Source of the DNA: Heterocephalus glaber
Lineage: Eukaryota > Chordata > Mammalia > Rodentia > Bathyergidae
Reading direction: 5' to 3'
Length of the DNA stretch: 64,000 nt
Assembly: GCF_000247695.1 (NCBI RefSeq)
Contig: NW_004624776.1
Span: 13,663,735 to 13,727,734, forward strand
Both the position numbers and the translations under genes were made by a program. The notes beneath the pieces are model-generated. The model did no database searches. It was not told the DNA's origin and worked only from the letters and a program-made list of their open reading frames with translations. Numbering within the stretch: position 1 is the first letter of the stretch; the number at the start of each line of letters is the position of its first letter. Below are positions 13,060-24,240 of this stretch, in pieces.

Positions 13060-13475
13060 TTGGTGTGGGCTGAATGTGCCCCTCTACAACCTTACGTGTT
13101 GAAATACTAATTCCCAAACCCTCAAGATGTGACCTATTGAAAAGAGGGTCATTGCAGATGCAATTAGTTAAGATAAGGTTGGGCTGTGTTAGAGTGGTAC
13201 CCTAGTCCCATATGACTGGTTTCCTTATTAAAAAAAAAAGGCACATTTGGACACACAGACATGAATGGTGGGGGAATAAAGTAAAGAAACACAGGGAGAA
13301 AACAGCCATCTGCAAGCCAAACACAAACGTGGAACAGCTTCTCCCTCACAGCCCAACCCTGCTAACACCTTGATCTCAGACTTCCAACCTCCGAAACTGT
13401 GCAACAATAAATATCTGCTGTTTAAGCCAGCCAATGTGTGATACTTTGTTAAGGCAGCACTAACAAGCAAAAATA
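13060..13475 (+). mobile_element. MLT1-like solo LTR
   Basis: Sense MLT1 landmarks: gggtcattgcagatgcaatt, agttaagataaggttgggct, cttctccctcacagcccaac, accttgatctcagacttcca, aataaatatctgctgtttaa. Non-coding. Confidence 0.85.
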
Positions 13476-14445
13476 CTTATAAAAAACTCCCCAGATTTGC
13501 AATAATGAGATAAAGGACAGTACAGCAATTTAAAACATATATGTATTTGAATGGAAATTTGATGATGTCCTATAAAATCATATTTTCTCAAGATTAAAAT
13601 AATCTATTAGAAGGTCTATTCATTAAAAAAACCCTACACCATTCAAAGATTGAAAATTATACAATGTGCTTCACTTTTACGCTTTAATAGTATTTTTAGA
13701 TAAAGTTGGTTTTCTCCAACTATAAGCTTTCTGCTAATCCTTGGAATGACTGCTGGATGAGGGGAACTGTAATGAAATGCTAATGGTATTTGCTGAGAGT
13801 AAATACTCACAAGCTTAACATCCTCTGGAGTGATTTATTTGGCAGACTTGAAGCGTGCATATTAGTTTTACAAAAGTTTGCAGATCTACCATGAGGTAGA
13901 AAAAAAGAAGGGAAGGGGGTTGGGATACTTCTTGTTAGAACAGTCTTTTGATCTCTGGAAAACAAAGTGTTCACTTTCCTGAACCAAATTAAGAAGTCCT
14001 TGTTTTCCTTAGACAGCAGCCTGCCTCAGAAGTAGCTCAGACAGTTTTAAGCTCAGTGGGGCTGGTATGTGGGAGACAAGTTTTTCTAAGAAGATTAGTA
14101 AAAGGAAATTATTTGTCTGAGTTTCTCAAAAGTCTGTCATTGCCAGGCCATCAAAACTCCTTATTTTTAAGTAAATAATAATTGATGAAAACAACTAGGA
14201 AACTTCGGAAAAAAGTTTTAAGTAAGCTCTAATTCTACACTTCCCAAAGCTAAGTCAAGGGGCTCAGCTTTCAGGGCCACATGTCCACCATTGTGATAGA
14301 TTCTCTGAGCCTACCAGGCTTCGACAAATAGGATCTAGTACAAGGCACACAAGAAGTATTTAAGGAGTGACAAATAAATGGATCTGGGTGCAACAAATTT
14401 AGGAAGCAGATGGAAATTAATTAAATATGCCCATTGTTTTTGTGA

Positions 14446-14502
14446 GAGAGATGTGGTCACGTGGGTCAGACAGGGAGAGATGTGGTCACGTGGGTCAGAC
14501 AG
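14446..14502 (+). repeat. 29-bp tandem duplication
   Basis: gagagatgtggtcacgtggg… at 14446 repeats exactly at 14475, period 29. Each unit carries a CACGTG E-box palindrome. Confidence 0.85.
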
Positions 14503-14609
14503 GTGTGGAATCTGGTGATTGACTTGTGAACTTGGTAAAATCATTCCATCTCCTTGGGTTTAATCCTTCTCCACCTTTGAAAAGGTCAGTACAAAGCCAG
14601 AATGAAAGG

Positions 14610-14722
14610 ACACTGAACTGAAATAAGACATGGATACTAGGCCTAGGGTTTCCAATAATTAGCTTAAGCTGCTTTTCTGAGCCCCAGCTTCCTCTTCTGT
14701 AAAACTGGGAAAATAGAACTTG
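14610..14722 (+). repeat. MIR SINE fragment
   Basis: gagccccagcttcctcttct then gtaaaactgggaaaatagaa match the MIR core. Confidence 0.6.
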
Positions 14723-14726
14723 CTAT

Positions 14727-15078
14727 ATTGGTCAGCTTTCCATCACTGTGACAAAATCCTGGAGAGCAACAACATATTAGGAGGAAAATGTTTATTTTGG
14801 CTCATAGTCTCAGAGGTTCCAGTCCATGGCTGTTTGGTGCTGATGCTTTGGACCTGTGGTGAGTGGCACAAGTGCCTGGCAGAGGAAACTGCTCATCTCG
14901 GGGCATCCAAGAAGGAGAGCTGAAGAGAGTGGTGCCCCACATCCCCTTCAAGGGTATGCCCCTAAGGACCTCACTTTCTCCCGCTAGGCTCCGCCCCTTG
15001 AAGGTTCCACTGTCTCCCAATAGTGTCACACACTGGTGACCTTTAGGGAACATTCACGATCCAAGCTGTGGCACAGAG
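14727..15078 (-). mobile_element. MaLR solo LTR
   Basis: Antisense: ggtcagctttccatcactgt, ttggctcatagtctcagagg, and cattcacgatccaagctgtg at the far end. Confidence 0.8.
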
Positions 15079-15552
15079 CCACATGGGAAAGACATTGGGG
15101 TGGCCAGGAGGCATAAGACATAGGTGGAGAAAGCCATGCCCTTTAGTGGGGCTTCTGAGAGAAAGACAAGGCAGAGCAGGATAGAGGGGAGGGCTGGCTG
15201 GTTTGAATAACTCCAGTAGGTTCTGAGCCTTAGGGGTAGCTCCTGGTTATCTGGCACCGGGCCCTGGCATGGTTGAGCTGGAGGATTATTTTTGCCTGGG
15301 GTGCACAGGCCAGAGAAAAGAGGTCTAGCTCTGCATCACTCAGCTTTGCAATATCAAAAACCTGCTCTGTCTAAGAATTTCCTAGTTCAGGGAAAGGCAG
15401 TCTTTCCCACTCAGGAAGGTTTTGGAAGATGTTAAAACATCATGATACACAGAAAAATTTTAAATATATGTAATACAAGCTTCTTTAAGTTCAGCTTAAG
15501 TATAATCAAGAAGTGATATCAAGAAAAAAGCATTATTAAGAAGTATTGTGCA

Positions 15553-15625
15553 CAGGGCTCTGTGGTGCATGCCTGTACACCCAACTATTCAGAGGCTGGG
15601 GCAGGAGGATCACAAGTTCAAGGCA
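15553..15625 (+). mobile_element. B1-like SINE fragment, plus strand
   Basis: ctctgtggtgcatgcctgta, attcagaggctggggcagga, tcacaagttcaaggc: the first half of a 7SL-derived monomer. Confidence 0.65.
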
Positions 15626-15944
15626 AGTGATACTGAATATGTGTTCGCAAATTGCCTCTCAGGGGGCTTGAACCCACTCTTTACTTCCTTCATTGAGGTG
15701 TTAGTCTGTTTTCCTACAACAGAACCTGCACTGACTACTGTCATGATATTAGTTTTTACTTCTTTAATTAAAAAAAAATACTCGTGTTGTAATGTACATT
15801 TCTTTAATAATTATCAAGGGTGACTCTATTTATCCTTTGGTTGTTTAATAATTATAAATTTTTGATGGTAATAAAATATCTTTTTTACATCCTTTATCTG
15901 TTGGAGCATTATTGGATTTTAACATCTCATTTAATAACATACTT

Positions 15945-16378
15945 GTTCTAGGATTGCTGTAACAGGTGATCATAAACTGAGGACTCAAAGAACATATATT
16001 TACTCCGTCGAAGTTTTGGAGACAAGAAGTCTGAAGTCCAGGTGTCAGACCTGGCTCTCCTGGAAGGCTCCAGGCGTCAGAGCTGTGCTCTCCTGGAAGG
16101 CTCTGGGGGGCACCCTTCCTCCCTGCTTCTGGCTTCAGTGGTTGCCAGGCACCCACAGTGCTGTGGGCACATCCTTCTACTCTCTGTCTCTGTCCTCATG
16201 CAGTTGTCTGGGTGTCCAAATCTCCCTCTTCTTGTAAAGACACCAGTTGGATTGTGTGACTTCATCTTAGCTTGACTATATCCGCAATGACTCTGTTTCC
16301 AAATAAGATTCCATTCACAAGGTTTAGGACTCCCACTGACACTTTAGGGGGAGGCCACCATTCAGCTCACAGAAAATA
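15945..16378 (-). mobile_element. MLT1-like solo LTR
   Basis: Antisense MLT1: ttctaggattgctgtaacag, aagtctgaagtccaggtgtc, aaagacaccagttggattgt, tttccaaataagattccatt, ending near ttcagctcacaga. Confidence 0.8.
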
Positions 16379-16790
16379 GGATTCAGAGGTTCTGTAGGGA
16401 AGGAACAGACCACTGACAGGTGACTGACAGGTGAGTGACATAATATCAGAGGAAAATCTGTGTAGGTTAATTACCATGTGTCACATAAAGGTACTGCAGA
16501 AAACAATACTCTCCAAATGCTCAGCTATTTGGGTTTTTAAAACATAAATTACTTAAGATTTCAGAATACTAGTTAGTGACCACCTAACCTTTGACAGTCT
16601 GGAAAGATAGAAAGCTCATCTTCATTGGGTCAGCTGCTGAGTTTTTCTCTGGTTCTAACAATGTGTAGCTACATGATCGAGAACAATTTGCCTAATGACA
16701 TAAGTATCTGTTCTTATTTCAAAATTTGGGATATGCTGGGCCTAGACACCTCTAAGGCTCTTTTTTATTCTTCGTGTGTGTGTGTGTGTG

Positions 16791-16945
16791 TTTTACTGGA
16801 AAAGGGTTCACCTTGGAGCTACATCTCCAGCCTTTTTCATTTTTTTCAAGACCAGGTCTCTAAGTTGTCCAGGCTGGCCTCATACTTGTGATCCTCCTGC
16901 CTCAGCCTTCTGAGTAGCTGGGATTACAGGTACATGCCTAGTGTG
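16791..16945 (-). mobile_element. B1+ID dimeric SINE, minus strand
   Basis: An antisense ID remnant (ggagctacatctccagcct) is followed by antisense B1 (gtccaggctggcctcatact, ctcctgcctcagccttctga, gtagctgggattacaggtac). A (gt)n run precedes it at 16773-16791. Confidence 0.8.
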
Positions 16946-17864
16946 CTCCTTTTGGTTCTAATCACCAGTGACCACATATACCATGATAAGCAAAACCTAT
17001 TTGCTCCCATTTTCATGGGTATGTTTGTAGGGGTAAATTGTTCTTCGATTGTGTTTTTAGTAAACACAGCCTAGGAGTGTAGGTTAAACTTAATTTATAC
17101 TTATACCATTGTGAGCCATGAATACCATGTTGGCCTCAGAGAAGGTCAAGAGCTCAGACAGATGCTGGCAGTCAGCATATCAATCCATAGCCTGTTCTCC
17201 CTACAGGATGAGAGGATATTTTCAAAGTATAAAAGATCCATTGATGTTAGTTACAGTGGAGCTAGGGATGGCTACAGTGTTTTGATCCTCAAAGTCCTTT
17301 AGAAACAAGGGATCTATGAGGTCCTGGGTAAGACAGTCCTGAGCCCAAAATCAAGGGTCAGATGGAAGGGCAGAACTCTGAATCAGGAGCCCACACTGCC
17401 TACGGAGGTCAAGTGCTCCTGTTTACAAGTTTGGTTCCACATGAACTACTGTTTCTGTGTGTGTCCTGAAACTGGCCATGGCTTACTCAATGAATGGGAA
17501 CAAAATGAAGCCAGGTCTTGTTTGTGAACCTCTGGAGCTCCTTGACATGAAAGAGCTGAGAATGACAAAATAATTTGGTGAGCGCACAGTTCTGGGTTCC
17601 TTTTCTAACTTCATTAGTGATGAACACCAGGATTCATTTCTTTGGTGAATGTTGGCCATGTTTTTAACATTAAAACTAGTATAGCTTCCTTGTGTTATAT
17701 AATCTTGAAAGAGAGTGGTGAGGAGACCTTAATAATTATTTGGTTCTCTGAGGAAGTCTAGTGAAAGTCTCTTTTTCAGCATAAGGATTCAGTTCAGTAG
17801 TATAGCACTTCCCTAGCATGCACAAAACTTATTTATTTATTTCGTGGTCCATCCTCAGACCATT

Positions 17865-18405
17865 AAATTAATAATTAATGAATTAAAATTTTACATTTAT
17901 GAAAATATACAAATGGACATAAGTTTCCTGTATATCCTCCCCTTAATATCAACATCTGAAAATACCACACCACAGTGATCAAAACCAGGGTATTAATGTC
18001 CACAAGACATATTACTAATCTACAAGCCTTATTCAGAATTTACCAATTACCCCGCTACTGTCTCTTTTCTGGCTCATGATATAATCCAAGGCCTCACGTT
18101 ACACTTACAAAGTTGTCAAACTAACTCTTTCCCCACACAGTCGTTTTACTTTGTCTTTCACGACCTTAGTACTCCTAGAGAGCATGTGCCAGTTACTTCC
18201 TCAATTTCTGTTTGTCCAGTGGTTTCCCTGTTTAGATTGAGGATGGAGGCAATGTGTGTGAGGATTACACACCACACAAGACAGATCCCTCCCTTCTCAG
18301 TGCACAGAAATTCTTTACTTTTTGTGTGAGTGTTGAATCTTGCCTTATCAGAAATAATCTTCCTCTTTTGGCATTTTCTGTTCTCTGTATTTCTCAGGAA
18401 TTTGG
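17865..18405 (-). mobile_element. Old L1M-like 3' end, antisense
   Basis: Diverged antisense LINE sequence: ttgtacctgt-like ctgtatatcctccccttaat, cacagtgatcaaaaccaggg, aattaccccgctactgtctc. No open frame. Confidence 0.5.
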
Positions 18406-18414
18406 TAGATTGCT

Positions 18415-18897
18415 GCTATGGTTTGGATATGGGTTGAAGTTTCCCCCCAAGGCTCATGTGCTGGAAGCTTGGTTCCCCAATGTGGTGGTAGTAAGAGGTG
18501 GTGAGACCTTTAAGAGATGGAGCCTGGTGGGTGGCAGTAAGGTCATTGATTAGGTCACTGGTGGCTGGTCATTGGGTCATTTGCTGTTCTTGGGAAGGAA
18601 TAATGTAGTTCTCTTGAGACCGCAGTTAGTTCCCACAAGAGTGGGTTATAAAAAAGAGCAATCTTGGTCCCTGAATTGCTGTGGCTTCCTGTCTTCCCGT
18701 GTGCTCTGTCCCTCTCACACATGCCTGTGCCACTGCGAAAGCATTTCCCACACCATGTACCTGACCACAGGCAACAGATAGGGCTGCTGATTCTGGACTT
18801 GCAGCCTCCAAATGATAAGCTAAATGAACCTCTTTTCCTTATAAACTTTGCAGCCTCAAGCACTTTGTTTAGCAACAGAAAACAGACTAAGACAATA
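18415..18897 (+). mobile_element. MaLR solo LTR
   Basis: Sense LTR: gctatggtttggatatgggt, cctttaagagatggagcctg, ataagctaaatgaacctctt, closing acagactaagaca. About 480 bp, near full length for the class. Confidence 0.85.
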
Positions 18898-19366
18898 CTT
18901 CAAAGACTTAGCATTTGAAATCCTGATTCAAGATTCCCTTGGAAGAACATTCATTGCCCTTCCTCATGTGAATCTGAGAAGACAGCTGGCATCATCAACT
19001 GGGGGCCTTCTCTTCCTGGGCTGGAGCAGCTCTCCTTCCAAGCCCTGGCCTTTGCTTGGTTGCCAGTGGCTTCCTAGGTAGAGTCGCTGTGCACCCTGAA
19101 ACAATGATTTGAGGCTGTGCTGGATCTGGGAGGGGATCCCAGGACTCACCTGCAGGGGACAGCCAGGAGAGGAAAGAGGATGAGCACAAAGAGGATAAGA
19201 ACATGTCCTCTGTCCTGGGTGAGGGCTTGCCCAGCACCTTCACTTTGTGGCATCCTGGCCTGTTCCAGACCAGACAGTGCCTCCAGGTGGAGCCACAGGT
19301 TCCAGGAGAAAGTTTGAAATGCCATTGGTGCTTAAAGTGACTGCAAGTACTCTGAGACACACAAGG

Positions 19367-19463
19367 GCTAGGGCTTTAGCTCAGTGGCACCGTGCCAGCC
19401 TTGCAAATGCAAGATCCTGAGTTGGAGCCCCAGTACCGGCGGGGGGGTGGGAGGAGAGAAATG
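19367..19463 (+). mobile_element. ID-type SINE, plus strand
   Basis: ctagggctttagctcagtgg, then cttgcaaatgcaagatcctg and gccccagtaccgg, with a G-rich tail. A 17-bp duplication with two mismatches (19350-19366, 19464-19480) flanks it. Confidence 0.85.
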
Positions 19464-19663
19464 CTCTGAGACATGCAAGGGTGCCAATGTTGTTCTTTCC
19501 GCCTTTCCTTCCTCTTCTTGTTTTACACTTCCCATCGTCTCCATTACTTAAAAAAAAATCCCAAGGGGTAGGAGTGGGATGGGGGTGTGTGTGTCACAAA
19601 AAAGGTTTTACATTGGTGAAAATCCTCAGACACTGTTATTCATGTTATTAATATGCTCTTCTA

Positions 19664-20007
19664 ATAAACTGGACACATATGTGTAAATACCAAATAGTTT
19701 CTCTGGTGTGAGAAACTGAAAGTGTAAATAAGGATTAAATGGTAAAATAGATAATGTGAAATAGGAAGAAAAGGGGCAAAGGGGAGGGGGAAGTGGGAGG
19801 GGTAGGGGAAAGGAAAGAAGGGAATGGAATCAATATGAGAAAATGAAAAAATGGAAACAAAGTCTTTGCAAATAGGGAGGGGTGGAGGGGTGGAAGGGGG
19901 AAAATTAAGAACCAAGAGAGACTATGTAAAGGTGCAAATTTCCAATGATGAATGTCATTATATTGTATACCTAAAATGTACCAATAAAACTATGTGAAAT
20001 TAAAAAG
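19664..20007 (+). mobile_element. 5'-truncated L1 3' end (G-rich subfamily), copy 2
   Basis: Nearly collinear with copy 1, including the G/A-rich tract and tattgtatacctaaaatgta near the 3' end. Flanked by a 14-bp target duplication with one mismatch (aatatgctcttcta 19650-19663, aatatgctcgtcta 20008-20021), typical of L1 retrotransposition. Confidence 0.9.
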
Positions 20008-20021
20008 AATATGCTCGTCTA

Positions 20022-21915
20022 TATTTTGGGTCAACTGATGCCACCCTTAGCACATTCTTCAGTCTCTGCAGCCACACACCTTCCTCAGCACCGTCCTGGC
20101 TGCAGCACGTTGGTTGGCTGCAGAGGCCCTGACCAGCCTGTCTGAGCAGGTGCTCTGTGTCTGAGGCAGAGAGCAGGGCGCTGGCTTGCGGGGCATCAGA
20201 GTGCACAGCATGCAGATGCTACACTGATCCGGGCACCTGCCTAGCTGTCGCCCTCTTTGCTTTGGGCTCCCAGTTCTTCCTCAGAGCTCTCCTCTCTGGA
20301 TGAAAGGTGCTGACCTGCTCTGAGAAACCGTTCGTTCCTTCCTAAATTTGTATCACAGGGAAGATGAGACAACTGAAGTCTCTGGGGCAGGTATGAGATG
20401 GTAGGAAGGGGAAGGGAAAAGGAACACTGAGAATACAATTAGGGTACAAGGTTAGAGGAAATTAATCAGAATGACCCACTATTTCTGAAAAGCAAGCACA
20501 TCACGGAGAACTCCTTCCAACCCTGTCTGCACAACTCCTGGGCTCACTGCCATCACTTTATACATCAGGAAGACAGAAAGCCACACACAGATAGGTTACT
20601 TGATTAAGATACACAAATCCTGCCACCTTGGGGAAAACAGATTGTTTACCATGGCCACAAAATACCAGCTAAGGGATAACTGGTGGTGATCTAACTCCTT
20701 TTTTCCTATAAAGGTATTAATCAGGGTTGTTTTTGAACATTTGTGACCTTGTGAAATAGCCAGGGGATTCCAGCCAAACAGGGACTTTGCAGGGTCTTTA
20801 AACAAGGTTTAAACTATGTCCTTTCAGAAGAGAAGGAATGTGTTCAAAGCAAGGGACAGTAGCATCCTCCGGGTAGGTCCCTCCTGTGATTCTCGGTTCA
20901 TTTGAGTATGAAAGGACAGAACCCAGCAGACTGTTAACAGATGTGAATATAATCCCCAGCCTCGGTAAGAAGAGTCAGAGAGGAGATGGGGACCTGAACA
21001 ACAGCCTTTGTGTAGCTGGATTAGAACAAAGGACAGACTGGGAAATTCTTTCTCTCATAATTCTCAATTTACAGTTTGGGAAGTAAAGGTATTAGTAGCT
21101 ACGGTGGTGATATTTGTTAGCCTTTGGGGAGGGGCAGCTTGGCGAAAGTAGAAAGCCAATGCAGGCCGAAGAAAAGGGAACAGCCAAATGCCAAACTGAC
21201 GGTGTTGCTGGAAGGACAGGAGAAGACAAAGGAGGTCGAAGCTTCAGGGATGGTACTAGCCAGGCTTTCAGGAGGAGCTGGAGGTAGGCTGGGGCTGGGA
21301 GGGCAGAGGAGGCCCTTCAAAGGGGGAAGAAGGTACTCGGAAAGCAAAGGCAAGGGTGGTGAGGGGACACTGGTTTGCATGAGTTACAGGGCACCAAATT
21401 GTTCAGCTGCTTTACGGAAAGCCTTGAAAACTAGGAAGAATAATTTGGCTGTGGAAAGGTCTGTTGATTAAAGAGGAGGGTGGCACATGGGAGAAGAGGT
21501 GGGTTAGGCAGCACCTCTCCGTGTTTGGTTTGGGATAGGGAACATCTTCAGTGGCTCACTCCGGGCATCTTGATTTCATTGGCAAAGCCAGCCCCAATTC
21601 AAAGAAGACTGCAAGGGACTAAAGCCTACCGAGTGTATGCGCCCCATCCCCTTGGCAAGATCCTCCCCATGCGGAATGGACCATCAGATCTGGTTTATGT
21701 TTTCTGCGATGCTGGCGACTGAACCCAGATGTGACACAAGTGCTCCACCAAACACCCTTGTGATAGTCTCTTGCTTCCCTGTCAGTGGGCCTACAAAAAA
21801 CGGTTGATCTCAATTTAAGGATAGGAAATGATAACTAAAACTGCTAAGGCAATGCATAACTAAGCAGTGTAATTTGTTGTCTACCTATCCTTAGTAAGAT
21901 TAAAAATGAATAAGA
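20022..21915. other. No gene seen; single-copy sequence
   Basis: Contains frames of up to 115 residues on the + strand (21124-21471) with G/K/R-rich, repeat-free but non-protein-like composition and no matching splice sites. Treated as chance. Confidence 0.5.
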
Positions 21916-22110
21916 CAAGCCCAGCATTATGTTGCATGCCTGTAATCCCAGCACTCTGGGGGGCTGAAGTAGGAGGAATAAAAGTTCAAGCCCAGCAGGG
22001 GCAACTTAGTGACCTAGCAAGACCCTATCTCAAAATAAAAAGTAAAAAGGTCTAGGGGCACAGCTCAGTGTAAAGGCCCTACGTTCAGTCTCCAGTACCA
22101 CAAAACAAAC
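21916..22110 (+). mobile_element. B1+ID dimeric SINE, plus strand
   Basis: B1 half: tgttgcatgcctgtaatccc, agcaagaccctatctcaaaa. ID half: ctaggggcacagctcagtgt, ttcagtctccagtaccacaa. A B1-then-ID order typical of non-muroid rodent dimers. Confidence 0.85.
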
Positions 22111-22584
22111 AAAAAGGAGAATCTTTTTTCCACTTGCCAAAGACAAAAACAATGCTTCAAGAAGACTGCTCTGATTAACTGGCATGAAGCTGGACAGGAG
22201 ACAGAATGATGACTACTGAGTAACTTGGCACCTGTCTGCTTTGCTAATGGTGTGTTTCTGTGAAGTGATTAAATTCATGATGACTATCATATAGAGAGGA
22301 TGTAATGTGATGTGTTCCAGAGGAGCCCCACCGGTGCAGCAGCAGGAGTGCTGGGCCCAGTGAAAGCCACGCCTCTGGTGGCAACGCCCCTTCGCTGACT
22401 TCCTGTGCTCACTGCCTTTACCGGAAGTGAGGACTGCACAGCTCTCTGGTTATGTATACGTTATCCTATCCACACAACTCAGCAGTGTCTGCCCTGAGAC
22501 TGCCCAACTTCTTCCGTGAAATTACCCATACCACCTTTTAAAAATTGTGGTAAACTACACATAACAAAATTTGCCATCTTAACC

Positions 22585-22621
<37 letters not shown>
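22585..22621. repeat. (TG)n microsatellite
   Basis: About 18 perfect TG units abutting a B1+ID SINE. Confidence 0.95.
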
Positions 22622-22622
<1 letters not shown>

Positions 22623-22790
22623 TACTGGGGATTGAACCCAGATCCTTCACTGAGCTACATTCCCAATCCTTTTGATATTTTGAGGCAGAGTCTTGCTAAA
22701 TTGCCTGGACTGAGCTTGAATTAGTGATTCTCCTGCTTCAGCCTCCCAGAGTGGTAGGAACACAGGAGTATGCCATCACACCCAGATCCT
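22621..22790 (-). mobile_element. B1+ID dimeric SINE, minus strand
   Basis: ID half antisense (ggtactggggattgaaccca, actgagctacattcccaatc), then B1 half antisense (attgcctggactgagcttga, ctcctgcttcagcctcccag). Inserted next to a long (TG)n in an old L1. Confidence 0.85.
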
Positions 22791-23696
22791 CTTAATCCTT
22801 TTTTTTTTTTTAGATTGCCTTTCTACTTTGTTGGTTTTCTTTTTTATAGTAAAACATTTATTGGTGCATTTCAGGCATACATAATGATAACACTCATCCT
22901 AGGGAATTTGCATGTTAATCCTTTTTAAGCACATAAATACATTCATCGTTTTGTACAACCATCATCAGCACCCCTCTCCAGAACTTTTTCATTTCCCCAT
23001 TTCCCCCTCTCTCTAGTCCCCCATAACCACTATTACCTGTTCTTTCTCTATGAGTTTGCTAAATAGCTCCTCTCAGTGGAATCATGTAATGTTTGTCTTT
23101 TGTGACTGGCTTATTTCAATTAGCATAGTATTCTCAAAGTTCATCCATGTTGAAGAACATATTGGATTTTCTTCCTTTTTAAGGTTGAGTAATATTCCAC
23201 CATACATAGACCACATTTTCTTTATTCATTCATCTATTGATGGACACTGGGTTGCTTCCAGTTTTTGGCTATTGTGAATAATACTGCTACAAGCACATAT
23301 GTACAAATATCTGCTCAAGATTTTGCCTTCAATTCTTTTTGGTATATACCTAGAATGGCTGAATCATATGGCTACCTACCTTTTAAAAAATAAAGTCCTA
23401 TGTTTTGTTTCATGTTTTGTTTTGTTTTTTAACTAGGAATCACACATGCTTTCTAACTGTAAATCTTTTGACTAGGATCACTACTATCACACTAGGGCTC
23501 TGGCAATAAAATTGTGAGGCTCTGAGGAGTCTGCCTGAGTTCTGCTTCTCCCCAGAGCCCTGTTATCTTTTGTGCACAAATGTACAGAACAAGGTATTTT
23601 ATTTGGTTTGTTTTCAGTTGGGTTTTGGTTTTTCAGAAATGCATATATCACAATATACTAGAAATGTCCATACAACTGAAAACAAATAGACTGGAT

Positions 23697-24240
23697 ATAT
23701 TAGTCTGGTTTCTGTTGCTGTATCAAAATACCTGAGGCTGAATCCTTTTTAAAGAAGAAAAGTTTATTTCATTCATAGTTTGAGAAGGTAAAGCTCCAAG
23801 GTCCAGCAGCTCCATTTAGCTCTGCTGAGGCCTCTGCCTGGATCACATTATGGTAGATGGCATGGTGGTGGGAGTGTGGGTGAGAGGGGAGGATCACAAG
23901 CCAGAGACTCGGGGGCCAGACTTGCTGGGTTTTGTTGTTGTTGTTGTTTTTTGTACTGGGGATTGAACTCAGGACCTTGTGCTTGACAGGCAGGCATGGT
24001 GCCATTGAGCTAAATCCCCAGGCCTTCTTTTTTTTAGTACAAGAGATCAAACTTGGGACCTTGTGCTTTTGAGGCAGGCAGCAGAACCACTGAGCTAAAT
24101 CCCCAGCTCCAGACTTGCTGTTTTTATTCCTCCTCTCCACAAGAAGTAAGCAGAGTCCCATGAGAACCAGAGGGCAGTGCCCTCAGTGAGCTGGTCATCT
24201 TCCACCAGGCCAGCTCCACCACCTCAACTCTGCCACAGTA
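23697..24240 (-). mobile_element. MaLR solo LTR interrupted by two SINEs
   Basis: Antisense LTR starting tattagtctggtttctgttg and resuming after the SINE pair at tttttattcctcctctccac, with cccatgagaaccagagggca near its end. The SINE pair occupies 23938-24108. Confidence 0.75.
23938..24108 (-). mobile_element. Tandem pair of ID SINEs, minus strand
   Basis: Two antisense ID units lie head to tail (gtactggggattgaactcag … gagctaaatccccaggcc, then gtacaagagatcaaacttgg … gagctaaatccccagc). A single perfect 12-bp duplication ccagacttgctg (23926-23937, 24109-24120) brackets the pair, so they arrived as a dimer or the second inserted at the tail of the first. Confidence 0.85.

Larger units (their letters stand above)
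22540..23395 (-). mobile_element. Old L1M 3' end, antisense, split by microsatellite and SINE
   Basis: Antisense landmarks: gtggtaaactacacataaca, ccatcatcagcacccctctc, gtgactggcttatttcaatt, aaggttgagtaatattccac, tggacactgggttgcttcca. Sequence between 22585 and 22795 is a (TG)n run plus a B1-ID SINE inserted into it. Confidence 0.8.
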
